Shown in pieces: positions 23,868 through 34,447 of a DNA stretch of 64,000 nucleotides. The translations under genes and the position numbers were made by a program. The stretch's first letter is position 1. Each line of letters opens with the position of its first letter. The notes under the pieces were generated by a model. That model was not told the origin of the DNA and did no database searches. It saw nothing but the letters and a program-made list of their open reading frames with translations. Source of the stretch: Fratercula arctica. Taxonomy: Eukaryota; Chordata; Aves; Charadriiformes; Alcidae. The stretch covers positions 11,654,100-11,718,099 of the forward strand of contig CANTUZ010000025.1 in the NCBI GenBank assembly GCA_947846985.1, written 5' to 3'.

Positions 23868-24493
23868 AATGCTTTGTTAATGCGCAGCAAATCATCAAAA
23901 AAAAAGAAAATAATGAAATATATGCAATATATACAAAACCAGTATCGATATCCCAGGATGACAATCACGTCACCAGCAGGCACTGGAAAAGTCCCAGACT
24001 GGACTCATCGATGGACAGGAGCTGAACTCAGTAACTGGATTCAGGAACGCACGGATCGGGATCAAAGGCAGAAGAACTGTCAGAGTCCTCCTTGGACACT
24101 GGCCATTGAAGAAAGAGGCTGGCTCCTTTGATCCCTCAGCTTTTATACTGAACATGATGCACATGGGATGGAATACCCTGTTGGTCAGTTTTGGGTCACC
24201 TGTCGTGTCCACTCCTCCCCACAGATGCAACCCCTTTACACTCTTCTGCTTCCAGCCCTCCAACTTGGTACATAACAAAGTTAGCTGACCTTGGTTGTTA
24301 TAGCAATAAGTATAAGCAGAAGCCTCTCTGCGTACCATTCCTTGGTATTAACTATAAACATCAGGTCTTATTACTCTGGAAGCAGACACTGTCTGAAAAA
24401 TATGCTGCTAATTTCAGAGAGTTAGAAGAGGCTTAACTGAAAAGTAAAATTACCGAAAAGAAAATTAGTTCTGTTTTACCTCAAACCAGGACA
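23868..24493 (-). mobile_element. ERVL-type LTR (solo, left end uncertain)
   Basis: The minus strand begins TGTCCTGGTTTGAGG at 24493 and carries a TATAAAAGC box near 24144-24152 and a purine-poor tail ending in a T-rich run near 23900. The start and general layout resemble avian ERVL LTRs. I could not find a matching target duplication for TCCAG on the right, so the left edge is approximate and the element may be truncated. Confidence 0.65.
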
Positions 24494-25493
24494 TCCAGAG
24501 CTGTAAAAAGCACTGTTATTACCGTACATTAGATAAATTATGAGTGAAAAGATCACCAAGAGGGCTATGAATCCAACTAGTTTTATTTGAAAATAACAAA
24601 GTAATAATTTTTTAATTATTATTTCTGCATAAAATGATTCTTTAAATGTAGGAAAAAAAATGTCTTAAAACTGTCTTTCTATACTTTTTCACACTTGAAG
24701 ACTTTTTTTCACCTAGAGATATTAAACCTCTGAGTCATTTAGAAGCATTGAAAAAGTTTCAGGAATAATTACTGTGCTGACCTCTATCTTAAGTTAACAG
24801 CAACTAGTAGTAACTCTATTGAGTGAGCTTCAGAGGAACAGTAAGCTATGTAGCTATTTGCTATGGGGAGAAAAGTGCGAAAGCCAGTTCTTGTTTCTCA
24901 TTATGAGCTCTGAAAGATGTTGTTACCCCCAGGCTCTTATACCCAGCTCTCAATATCAGCTCCTTGCACCGCCTTGTGAAACTTTTCAGTTCACTCGTGG
25001 TTACATGAATAATAGGATGTTCTGAACTGGCAAGTAAGGAACATGTTGTATTACTTTCTCTGTGCAGGTCACAGAAGGGCAATACAGGGAGTCACATCTA
25101 GTTTTTTCTCACATGAAAGAAAAATATCATGTAACACAGCCAACAGGATGACATTTGAAAATATTTTCCTAAAAAAAAAAATAAATGATCGATTAATTTT
25201 GAAATAAAAAATGAATCATAATATAACAAGACTTTTTCTTACTAACTAATCAGATGATACTATAGTGTGGGCTAAAATCAAAACAAAAAACTGATAAAAT
25301 CTCATAGTCCTTAGCATTCAATCTTATTACTGAAGCCCTAACTTTACCACAACTTTTGCTGACATTCAACATCAGGAACTCCAGTGTGTTTTGCATAATC
25401 ATGGTGCATAACAATCCTTTAAACTGTGGATTAGTGTAGGATAAAATTAGCTGGTTCAGTATTATATTTTATGTTTTTTGGGTGGCTGGTTTT
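24494..25493. other. Intronic sequence, no feature seen
   Basis: AT-rich, with no exon or repeat recognised. Confidence 0.55.
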
Positions 25494-25578
25494 TAGAATC
25501 ATAGAATGGTTTAGGTTGGAAGGGACCGTAAACATCATCTAGTTCCAACCCCCCTGCCATGGGCAGGGACACCTTCCA

Positions 25579-26979
25579 CTAGACTAGGTTGTGCAAAGCC
25601 CCATCCAACCTGGCCTCGAACACTTCCAGAGATGGGGCATCCACAACTTCCTTGGGCAACCTGTTCCAGTGCCTCACCACCCTCATAGTGAAAAATTTCT
25701 TCCTAATACCTAATCCAAATCTACCCTCTACCAGTTTGAAGACATTACCCCTCGTTCTATCACTACATACCCTTGCAAACAGTCCCTCCCCAGCTTTCTT
25801 GTAGGCCCCCTTCAGGTACTGGAAGGCCTCTATAAGGTCTCCCCGGAGCCTTCTCTTCTCCAGGCTGAACAACCCCAACTCTCTCAGCCTGTCCTCATAG
25901 GAGAGGTGCTCCAGCCCTCGGATCATCTTCATGGCCCTCCTCTGGACCCCCTCCAACAGGTCCATGTCCTTCTTATGCTGAGGACTCCAGAGCTGGACGC
26001 AGTACTCCAGGTGGGGTCTCACCAGAGCAGAGTAGATGGGCAGAATCATCTGTCTCAGTCTGCTGGCCATGCTTCTTTTGATGCAGCCCAGGATGCAATT
26101 GGCTTTCTGGGCTGCCAGCGCACACTGCCAGCTCATGTTGAGCTTCTCATCCACCAACACCCCCAAGTCCTTCTCCTCAGGGCTGCTTTCAAGCCATTAT
26201 CCACCCAGCCTGTATTTGTGCTTGGGTTTGCCCCTACCCACATGCAGGGCCCTGCACTTGGCCTGGTTGAACTTCATGAGGTTGGCATGGGCCCACCTCT
26301 CAAGCCTGTCCAGGTCCCTCTGGATGGCATCCCATCCCTCCAGCATGTCGACCGCTCCACTCAGCTTGGTGTCATTGGCAAACTTGCTGAGGGTGCACTC
26401 AGTCCCACTGTCCATGTCACCGACAAAGATGTTAAATAGTACCGGTTGCAGTACCGACCCCTGAGGAACACCACTCATCACTGGTCTCCACTTGGACATC
26501 GAGCCGTTGACTGCAAGTCTTTGAGTGCGACCATCCAGCCAGTTCTTTATCCACCGAGCGGTCCATCCATCAAATCCTTGTCTTTCCAATTTAGAGAGAA
26601 GGATGACATGCAGGACAGTGTCAAATGCTTTGCTCAAGTCCAGGTAGATGATGTCTGTTGCTTTCCCCTTATCCACCAACGCTGTAACGCTATTGTAGAA
26701 GGCCACCAAATTTGTCAGGCATGACTTGCCCTTAGTGAAGCCATGTTGGCTGTCACCAATCACCTCCTTATTTTCCATGTGCCTTAGCAGAGTTTCCAGG
26801 AGGATCTGCTCCATGATCTTGCCAGGCACAGAGATGAGACTGACTGACCTGTAGTTCCCCAGGTCCTCCTTTTTAAAAATGGGGGTTATGTTTCCCCTTT
26901 TCCAATCAGTGAGAACTTCACCAGACTTCCATGACTTCTCAAATATGATGGATAGTGGCTTGGCAACTTCATCTGCCAT
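25579..26979 (-). pseudogene. CR1 ORF2 reverse transcriptase, inactive
   Basis: Two in-frame blocks, 26197-26979 (260 codons) and 25579-26166 (195 codons), are split by a single TAA at 26197-26199. The first holds fingers and palm: [15 protein letters not shown], motif [21 protein letters not shown], and motif C reading FANDT where FADDT is usual in the family. The second holds the C-terminal region ([32 protein letters not shown]). The stop and the changed catalytic Asp show that the copy is dead. The enzyme would have copied CR1 RNA at nicked chromosomal targets. Confidence 0.9.
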
Positions 26980-27192
26980 TTCCCTTAAGACTCATGGATG
27001 AATCCCATCAGGTCCCATGGATTTGTGCAACTTCAGGCTCCTCAAACCTGGTCTTCTCCTACAGTGGGCAGTATCGCATTCTCCCAGTCCCTGCCTTTGC
27101 CTTCTGCAACTTGGGCAGTGTGGTTAGAGCCCTTACCATTGAAGAGCGATGCAAAAAAGTCACTGAGTACTTCAGCCTTCTCCTCGTCCCGG

Positions 27193-28116
27193 TGTCACGT
27201 CCCACTCTCAGGAAAGTGTGGGGGGAGTGACTCAGATTCGTAAATCCCCAGTGTTGCAGACTAAGGTGAGACAAATCTCAAGGTCTATACAAACATCTAT
27301 TAGTTTCCCCAAATGATTAGTATAGGTCTTAAGAAGTCCACAATAATTGGTCATCGATTACAAATTATGGCAAGGGGTAATGTATGCATTGCATTACTTA
27401 GCAACAGGTATACAATTATGGCAAGTGGTACGGTATACCTTGTATACTTAACAACTCTAACCGTTACTTAACAACTCTAAGAGAAAAGAGAAACCAAGGG
27501 ATAGAGAAAGGAAAAGACAGAGACAGAGAGATCACCAGTCCTGGTTCCAGCATCTTTTCAGGGATTCTTCCCAGGCACTATCTTCTTTCTTGGGAAAAAT
27601 CTTCCCAGGCATGATCTTCTTTGTTCCCTCAATAGGGGCACTTATTTTCCCTTTTATGTTTGCTGAATTAGCATGGTCTGCCCCTCTTGCCAAGGACAGC
27701 CTCATCTCAGGTTTCTCCCTTCTCTCAGGTGACATGTAGCATGATCTGGGTGGAGAGATGAGTGCCATAGTCATATATGTTTAACATGATCTCTATAATC
27801 TTCATTAGCATATGCAGGGGTGTGCGCTTTCATATGAATTTTGCGGCTAATGAAGCAAAGGTCATTTATCAGACACACTGGCCTTGAGAACTGAGAACTA
27901 GCAAGCTCACCACACAAGTGGCAGAACTGTCTTGTCTTCACAAGGCAGTCATCACACCGCTTTTCAGGCGCCTGTTAGCCTTATCAGTTCTTTGAACACC
28001 AGGCCTGCATTATTTCTCTCCTTGCAAGTATTTTGAGACATTCAAGGAGGGCCTTCTCCCCATCCCTCTCGTCTCTCACATTTTGTTTCAGGGAATTTAC
28101 AGGCTGTCTCTTACAC
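27193..28116 (-). mobile_element. Putative solo LTR inserted in CR1
   Basis: The CR1 reading is broken between CTCCTCGTCCCGG (to 27192) and CCCAGGTGACCAG (from 28117). The 924-bp insert begins TGTCACGTCC and ends CTCTTACA, so TG...CA. The flanks TCCCGG and CCCAGG are a plausible imperfect 6-bp duplication, as in class II elements. On the minus strand a CATAAAAGG box is near 27650-27660, giving minus direction. No internal genes are present. The family was not identified. Confidence 0.72.
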
Positions 28117-28196
28117 CCAGGTGACCAGATCTCCTTTTTCCTTCCTGAGTGGGACCACATTTTCCCTAGTCTTCCTTTTGTCACTGACATACCTAT

Positions 28197-28692
28197 TGTG
28201 TGAGCCGATGCAGGCAGGACACAGGAACAACCACAAACCATGGATGGAAAGCAAAGAACAAATTTAATCTCAATACCTCACAGACCGGGGAATCTCCAAA
28301 GCAACATCCGGGCAGGGGCACGCAAGCAGGGGATGTGGGCACCACAGCACGAGAGAGAGTTCTTGTTAGCAAGAGTCCTTGGCAGCGAGAGAGTCCTTGT
28401 TAGCAAGAGCACGCATGGACTCCCTGTTCTCACTGGTATTTAAAGAGTTCAAACAGGCATAGCTTTCTCACTGTGCTTTGATCCTCTTCCACAACAGGCC
28501 AGGATTCTCAAGTGGCTAGATAAGGTGTCCCTGAGTCCATCACAGACTTCTGTTATCTAAGTGCAAGTGTTTTTCTTGCAAGCACCCGAGACTGAATAAC
28601 AATTAGTGTGATATATCTGTTTTCCAGCACCCAGGTGCTAGTCACTTGAGCATATTTACAATCCTCCTCGGATCTTCCCTTGCTTTCCCACA
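28197..28692 (-). mobile_element. Solo LTR, family 2, inserted in CR1
   Basis: 496 bp, TGTGAGCCGATG...CTTTCCCACA, with a 5-bp duplication CCTAT (28192-28196 and 28693-28697; an A precedes both copies). CR1 sequence resumes exactly after it. It is the best-preserved family-2 LTR in the window and the reference for the copies at 7143 and 16918. The internal GCAAGAGTCC...AGCGAGAGAGTCC block is partly duplicated (around 28350-28410). Confidence 0.9.
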
Positions 28693-28941
28693 CCTATAGA
28701 AGGCTTTCTTGTTGCCCTTGACGCCTCTGGTCAGATTTAACTCTATCAGGGCTTTAGCTCTCCCAATCTGATCCCTGGCTGCTCAGACAATTTCTCTGTA
28801 ATCCTCCCAGGCTACCCGTCCTTGCTTCCACCCACTGTAGGTTTCCTTTTTCTGTTTGAGATTATCCAGGAGCTACTTGATCATCCACGCAGGTCTCCTG
28901 GCGGTCTTGCCTGACTTCCTCTTGTCAGGATGCTCCTGAGC

Positions 28942-29760
28942 TTAGAGGAGGTGGTCCTTGAATATTAACCAGCTTTCCTGGGCCCCTCTTCCCTCCAGGG
29001 CTTTATCCCACAGTACTCCATCAAGCAAGTCCCTGAAAAGGCCAAAGTCTGTTCTCCTGAAGTCCAGGGTAGCAAGCTTGCTGTGCACCCTCCTCACTGC
29101 CCTAAGGATCTTGAGCTCTACCATCTCGTGGTCACTGCAGCCGAGGCTGCCCTTGAGCTTCACATTCCCCACCAGCCCCTCCTTGGTGGTGAGAACAAGG
29201 TCCAGCATGGCACCTCTCCTTGTTGACTCCTCTATCACTTGGATAAGGAAGTTATCATCGATGCATTCCAGGAACCTCCTGGATCACTTATGCCCTGCTG
29301 TGTCGTCCCTCCCAACAGATATTGGGGTGGTTGAAGTCCCCCATGAGGATTAGGGCTTGTGAACCTGAAGCTGCTCCTATCTGTCTATAGAGGGCCTCAT
29401 CCACTTGGTCTTTCTGGTCAGGTGGCTTGTAGCAGACCCCCACTGTAACATCACCTGTCCCTGCCCTCCCTTTAATCTTGACCCATAAGCTCTCTGTCGG
29501 CTCCCCATCCATCCCCAGGCAGAGCTCCATGCACTCCAGCTGGTATTTGCCATAGAGGGCGACATCCCCTCCTCGTCCTTCCTAAAGTCTGTATCCTTCC
29601 ATCCCAACACTCCAGTCATAGGAGCCATCCCACCATGTCTCTGTGATACCAGTACGATCATAGCCCTACAGGCATGCAAATGTCTCTAACTCCTCCTGTT
29701 TATTCCCCATGCTATGTGTATCTGCATAGAAGCATTTAAGTTGGGCCCCCAATTAAGCTA
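28942..29760 (-). pseudogene. CR1 ORF2 endonuclease domain, frameshifted
   Basis: Fragments in different minus frames carry the apurinic-type endonuclease motifs: LILMGDFNHPNICW (29288-29530) and LGCSDHEMVELKIL (28942-29238), the latter with the catalytic SDH. Upstream pieces near 29540-29670 hold the MAPMTGVLGWKDTDF region. Several frameshifts separate them. In CR1 this domain nicks the target DNA to prime reverse transcription. Confidence 0.85.
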
Positions 29761-29957
29761 GCTTCCTGGCTAGAGTGGCTAATTTTCCTTTAAGCTGCAC
29801 TCCAGGTGCTCTCCTGCTGACCTGCAACCCTTCTCCAGGTTCTGGACCTCTACTACTGGTATTAGCATCGTATTGGTAGGAGTTGGATGGATTGAGGTTC
29901 CCCTCCCCCAGCAACTCTAAAGCCCTCTTCATGAGCTTGGCAAGCCTCTGACCAAAG

Positions 29958-30638
29958 ATGCTCTTTCCCTTCTCTGACAGGTGGACCCCATCAGGCCCCA
30001 GTAGACCAGGTTTCTCAAAGCAAGTCCCATGGTCTAAGAAGCCAAACCCCTGGCTGTGGCACCAGTCTTGTAGCCAGTTATTGATTTACCTGACCCTATC
30101 AACCCCCTTCCCTTTGACTGGGAGGATTGATGAAAAAAAACTACCTGCATCCCAGAATCCCTGACTGCTGCTCCCAAGGCTCTATAATCTTTCTTGACAG
30201 TCTTCAGGCTGCTCCCAGCTGCATCACTGGTGCCCACATGAAACAGCAGCAGCGGATAATAGACTGAGGAGCGTACAAGGCTTGGTAGTCTCTCGGTGAC
30301 ATCCCTGATATGAGCCTCCAGTAAGCAGCACACATCCCTAGAGAGTGCATCAGGTTGACAAATGGGTGCCTCCCTACTTCTCAGAAGACAGTCGCCTACA
30401 ACTATCACCCGTCGCCTTTTCTTAGTTGCACTGGCTGTTATATGTGGAGCACATTGGGTAGTCTTACTCAGCTCCAGCACCTCTCCTGCTACAGTAGGTT
30501 TTACCTCTTCACTCTGCAGAGCAGTGAAGCAGTTCTGCAAGGGCACATCAGTTTTTGGGGGAAGTCTCTTCCTCCTGCTGGTCTTTGCAGTTATAAGCTT
30601 CCATTCTGTGTTACCAGCCTTCCTTTCTTCTGTGTGTG
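29958..30638 (-). pseudogene. CR1 ORF1 esterase domain (interrupted by provirus)
   Basis: The minus frame at about 30034-30600 reads RRVIVVGDCLLRSREAPIC, then about 60 residues on LLLFHVGTSDAAG. This is the SGNH-type esterase domain of CR1 ORF1, with Cys where the GDS block usually has Ser. The reading is interrupted at 30638 by the LTR array and continues at 48862. The open frame extending to 30729 is partly LTR-derived. Confidence 0.85.
30634..30638 (+). repeat. Left target duplication of the array (GTGTG)
   Basis: GTGTG immediately left of the LTR at 30639. It pairs with GTGTG at 48857-48861. It sits in a (TG)n stretch, so one edge is ambiguous by 2 bp, but the right copy is followed by different sequence (CCAGC) and supports the pairing. 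Confidence 0.85.
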
Positions 30639-30975
30639 TGTCGTGGCTTGGCCTCAGATGGCAACAAAGAACCACGCGTGGCTCGCTCAGCACTTCCCGG
30701 TACGGGAAGGATTCAAAAGAAAAAGGCAAAACTCTTGGGTTGAGACAAAGGCAGTTTAACAGAACAGCAAAGGGAACAAGAAAACAACAACAATAACACC
30801 GACAGAGAAATATACAAACGCGATTACGGAACCGCCGCTCCCCGCCGGTCCGGCCCCGGGACGCGCCAGCCCGCTCCGAACCCGAGTGCCTGCCTCCTCC
30901 CTCCTTTTAATCTCAGGGTGGGCGTGGCTCACATGGCATGGAATACTTAACCCTGTCCCTGCCGGAACCAGGACA
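30639..30975 (-). repeat. LTR1 (outermost 3' LTR of array)
   Basis: 337 bp. It differs from LTR2-4 at many sites: the start reads TGTCGTGGCTTGG, and the middle reads GGCCCCGGGACGCGCC and GAACCCGAGTGCC. The 7-bp inverted repeat CTTCCCG-GTA-CGGGAAG is present. The greater divergence fits an original outer LTR. Confidence 0.95.
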
Positions 30976-30993
30976 TTATCCACCCCTTATTCC
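30976..30993 (-). promoter_or_regulatory. Polypurine tract, unit A
   Basis: The minus strand GGAATAAGGGGTGGATAA lies directly before the 3' LTR and is repeated at 36941-36958 and 42894-42911. It is short and interrupted by T residues. Confidence 0.7.
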
Positions 30994-31258
30994 ATACCAT
31001 TTTGCCACGCCCAGATCTTACAGTTTTCGGAACATGTGACTGGTGTACCCGGCGTAGTTCATGCACACAGTCCATGGGCCGAAGATGCACATCTTGAGGA
31101 AGTTGCTGGGCATCAGCTCTGATCCCATCACCACTGTGCTTTACTCAATTCTTCATCAAAGTCCATCTGTCCTTAATTTGGGTGATTCTTACTGCAGTAC
31201 AGCCAATAGCAATTATAGTAACGAGGACATACAGTGACAATGTTGCACACGATTTGAT

Positions 31259-34200
31259 TCATTGGCTATTCTCACCCAAAATCAAGTCCCCATGAGGTAC
31301 ACATCGGACTTCCCCATCCTGCCGCATCACCCACCAAGTGCACCCAGGTCCTTGGGCAAAAGCAATCCCACGGATGGGTTTGCCTTTGCCTGAGGCAGGA
31401 CTAACCCAGACTGTCTTCCCCAACATATTCTTCATGTGCACTACGGGGACCTTATCCCCTTCTACAGTACGTGGAAGTTTTGACTGGGCAGGGCCAGCCT
31501 GATTGGTAGATCCCCTGGTATTAACTAGCCAGGTAGCCTTTGCTAAATGTGCATCCCAATGTTTTAAGGTCCCACCACCCATTGCTCTCAGTGTAGTTTT
31601 TAACAGTCCATTGTACCGTTCTATCTTCCCAGAGGCTGGTGCATGATAGGGGATGTGTTATACCCACTCAGTGCCATGCTCTTTGGCCCAGGTGTCTATG
31701 AGGCTGTTTCGGAAATGAGTCCCGTTGTCCAACTCAATTCTCTCTGGGGTACCATGTCGCCACAGGACTTGCTTTTCAAGGCCCAGGATAGTATTCCGGG
31801 CAGTGGCATGGGGCACAGGGTACGTTTCCAGCCATCCGGTGGTTGCTTCCACCATTGTGAGCACATAGCGCTTGCCTTGACGGGTTCGTGGCAGTGTGAT
31901 ATAATCAATCTGCCAGGCCTCCCCATATTTATATTTCAACCATCGTCCTCCATACCAAAGAGGCTTCAAACGCTTGGCTTGCTTGATTGCAGCGCATGTC
32001 TCACATTCATGGATGACCTGTGCAATAGTGTCCATGGTCAAGTCCACCCCTCGGTCACGAGCCCATCTATATGTTGCATCTCTTCCTTGGTGGCCTGAGG
32101 TGTCATGGGCCCACCGAGCTATGAATAGTTCACCCTTACGTTGCCAATCCAGATCCACCTGAGCCACTTCAATCCTGGCAGCCCGATCCACCTGCTGGTT
32201 GTTCTGATGTTCCTCCGTGGCCCGATTCTTCGGTACGTGGGCATCTACGTGGCGTACTTTCACAACCAGATTCTCTATCCGGGCAGCAATATCTTGCCAA
32301 AATTCAGCAGCCCAGATGGGTTTGCCTCTGCGCTGCCAGTTGCCCTGCTTCCACTGCTGTAACCACCCCCACAGAGCATTTGCCACCATCCATGAGTCAG
32401 TGTAGAGATGAAGTACTGGCCATTTTTCTCGCTCGGCGATGTCCAAAGCCAGCTGAATGGCTTTCACCTCTGCAAACTGGCTCGATTCACCTTGTCCTTC
32501 ACTGGCTTCTGCAACTTGTCCTGTAGGACTCCACACAGCAGCCTTCCACTTTCGATGCTTTCCCACAATCCGGCAGGACCCATCAGTGAACAGGGCATAT
32601 TGCTTCTCATTTTCTGGCAGTTTATTATATGGTGGGGCCTCTTCCGCACGCGTCACCTCCTCCTCTGGTGACATTCCAAAATCCTTGCCTTCTGGCCAGT
32701 CCATGATCACTTCCAGAATTCCTGGGCGACTGGGGTTTCCCATTTGAGTTTGCTGTGCGATCAGTGCAATCCACTTACTCCATGTAGCATCAGTTGCATG
32801 ATGTGTGGTGGGGACCCTTTCTTTGAACATCCAACCCAGCACCGGCAGTCGAGGTGCTAAGAGGAGCTGCGCTTCTGTACCAACCACCTCCGAAGCAGCT
32901 CCAACCCCTTCATATGCTGCCAATATCTCCTTTTCTGTTGGAGTGTAGCGCGCTTCGGATCCTCTGTATCTCCGACTCCAAAACCCTAGGGGTCGACCTC
33001 GGGTCTCCCCTGGTGCCTTCTGCCAGAGGCTCCGGGTAGGGCCATTCTCCCCGGCTGCGGTGTAGAGCACATTTTTCACATCTTGTCCTGCCCGGACTGG
33101 CCCCAGGGCCACTGCATGGACTATTTCCTGTTTGATTTGTTCAAAAGCTTGTCGTTGCTCAGGACCCCATTTAAAATCGTTCTTCTTCCGGGTTACTTGA
33201 TACAGAGGGCTTACAATCAGACTGTAATCTGGGATATGCATCCTCCAAAAACCCACAATGCCTAAGAAAGCTTGTGTTTCCTTTTTGCTAGTTGGTGGAG
33301 ACATAGCTGCTATTTTGTTGATCACATCCATTGGGATTTGGCGGCGTCCATCTTGCCATTTTATTCCTAAGAACTGGATCTCCTGTGCAGGTCCCTTGAC
33401 CTTACTTCGTATTATGGCAAAACCAGCTTTCAGAAGGATTCGGACTATTTTATCCCCTTTCTCAAAAACTTCTTCGGCTGTGTTTCCCCATACAATGATG
33501 TCATCAATGTACTGCAGATGTTCTGGAGCTTCACCCTGTTCCAGTGCAGTCTGGATCAGTCCATGGCAAATGGTGGGGCTGTGTTTCCGCCCCTGGGGCA
33601 GTCGATTCCAGGTGTACTGGATGCCCCTCCAAGTGAAAGCAAACTGTGGCCTGCACTCTGCTGCCAAAGGGATTGAGAAGAATGCATTCGCTATATCAAT
33701 CACGGCATACCACTTGGCTGCCTTGGACTCCAGTTCATACTGGAGTTCTAGCATGTCCATCACAGGAGCGCTCAGCGGTGGCGTGACATCATTCAGGCCA
33801 CGATAGTCTACAGTTAGCCTCCACTCTCCATTGGATTTTCGCACCGGCCATATAGGACTGTTAAAAGGCGAGCGAGTCTTGCTGATCACTCCTTGAACCT
33901 CTAGTTGACGAATCAGCTTATGGATGGGAATCAGAGAGTCTCGGTTAGTGCAATATTGCCACCGATGCACCGTTGTGGTAGCAATTGGCACCTGCTGTTC
34001 TTCGACCCTCAACAACCCCACAACAGAAGAGTCCTCCGAGAGACCAGGCAAGGGAGACAACTGTTTAACTTCCTCCGCCTCCAAGGCAGCTATGCCAAAG
34101 GCCCACCGATACCCCTTTGGGTCCTTAAAATACCCTCTCCTGAGGTAATCTATACCAAGGACGCATGGAGCATCTGGGCCAGTCACAATGGGATGCTTTT

Positions 34201-34444
34201 GCCACTCATTCCCAGTTAGGCTCACTTCAGCCTCCAGTACAGTCAACTCTTGGGATCCCCCTGTGACCCTAGAAATACAAATGGGTTCTGCCCCTCTATA
34301 GCTTGATGGTAACAGAGTACACTGTGCTCCTGTGTCCACTAGAGCCTTATACTCCTGTGGGTCTGATGTGCCAGGCCATTGAATCCACACTGTCCAATAA
34401 ACCCGGTTGTCCCTTTCCTCCACCTGGCTGGAGGCAGGGCCCCT
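31259..34444 (-). pseudogene. Unit A pro-pol, integrase split by in-frame TAA
   Basis: The frame after the gag amber stop (34445-34447) runs 921 codons from a GTG at 34423 to a TAA at 31658-31660, then continues in the same frame to 31259. Approximate residues counted from the GTG: protease DTGA 30-33; RT motif A D243 and YIDD 305-308; a second RNase H-like connection about 450-600; RNase H with TDGS 613-616 and YTDS 675-678; integrase zinc residues H773, H778, C807, C810; catalytic D840 and D899. The TAA falls before the catalytic Glu codon. The segment after it carries that Glu and the C-terminal SH3-like part. There is no ATG near the start, so expression would need readthrough of the gag stop. 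As read, integrase is truncated and inactive. Confidence 0.93.
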
Positions 34445-34447
34445 CTA
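34417..34447 (-). promoter_or_regulatory. Gag amber stop with downstream hairpin (unit A)
   Basis: On the minus strand a UAG (34447-34445) is followed by a 10-nt spacer and a perfect 6-bp hairpin, CCTCCA-GCCAGG-TGGAGG (34434-34417). Gag and pol are in the same frame, so this is the layout of stop-codon readthrough as known in gammaretroviruses. Identical copies are at 40382-40412 and 46335-46365. Confidence 0.75.

Noticed and set aside
25906..26464. Plus-strand frames opposite CR1 (also 29958, 30355, 60447, 48819, 53089)
   Set aside because: Antisense reading of CR1 ORF1/ORF2, with no independent domain.
30034..30729. A 231-aa host gene
   Set aside because: The C-terminal part is CR1 ORF1 esterase and the first residues come from LTR sequence across the insertion joint.
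30976..31258. An env gene after integrase in the array units
   Set aside because: Only about 280 bp separate the end of the integrase frame from the LTR, with no membrane-anchor or CX6CC motif.
33258..33806. Plus-strand open frames opposite pol (also at 31643, 39223, 43561, 45176)
   Set aside because: Mirror frames of the conserved minus-strand pol. They have no known domain and recur only because the units are copies.
34423..34423. A start codon for pol at 34423
   Set aside because: The codon is GTG inside the hairpin, 8 codons after the amber stop. No ATG is present, so readthrough is more likely than independent initiation.
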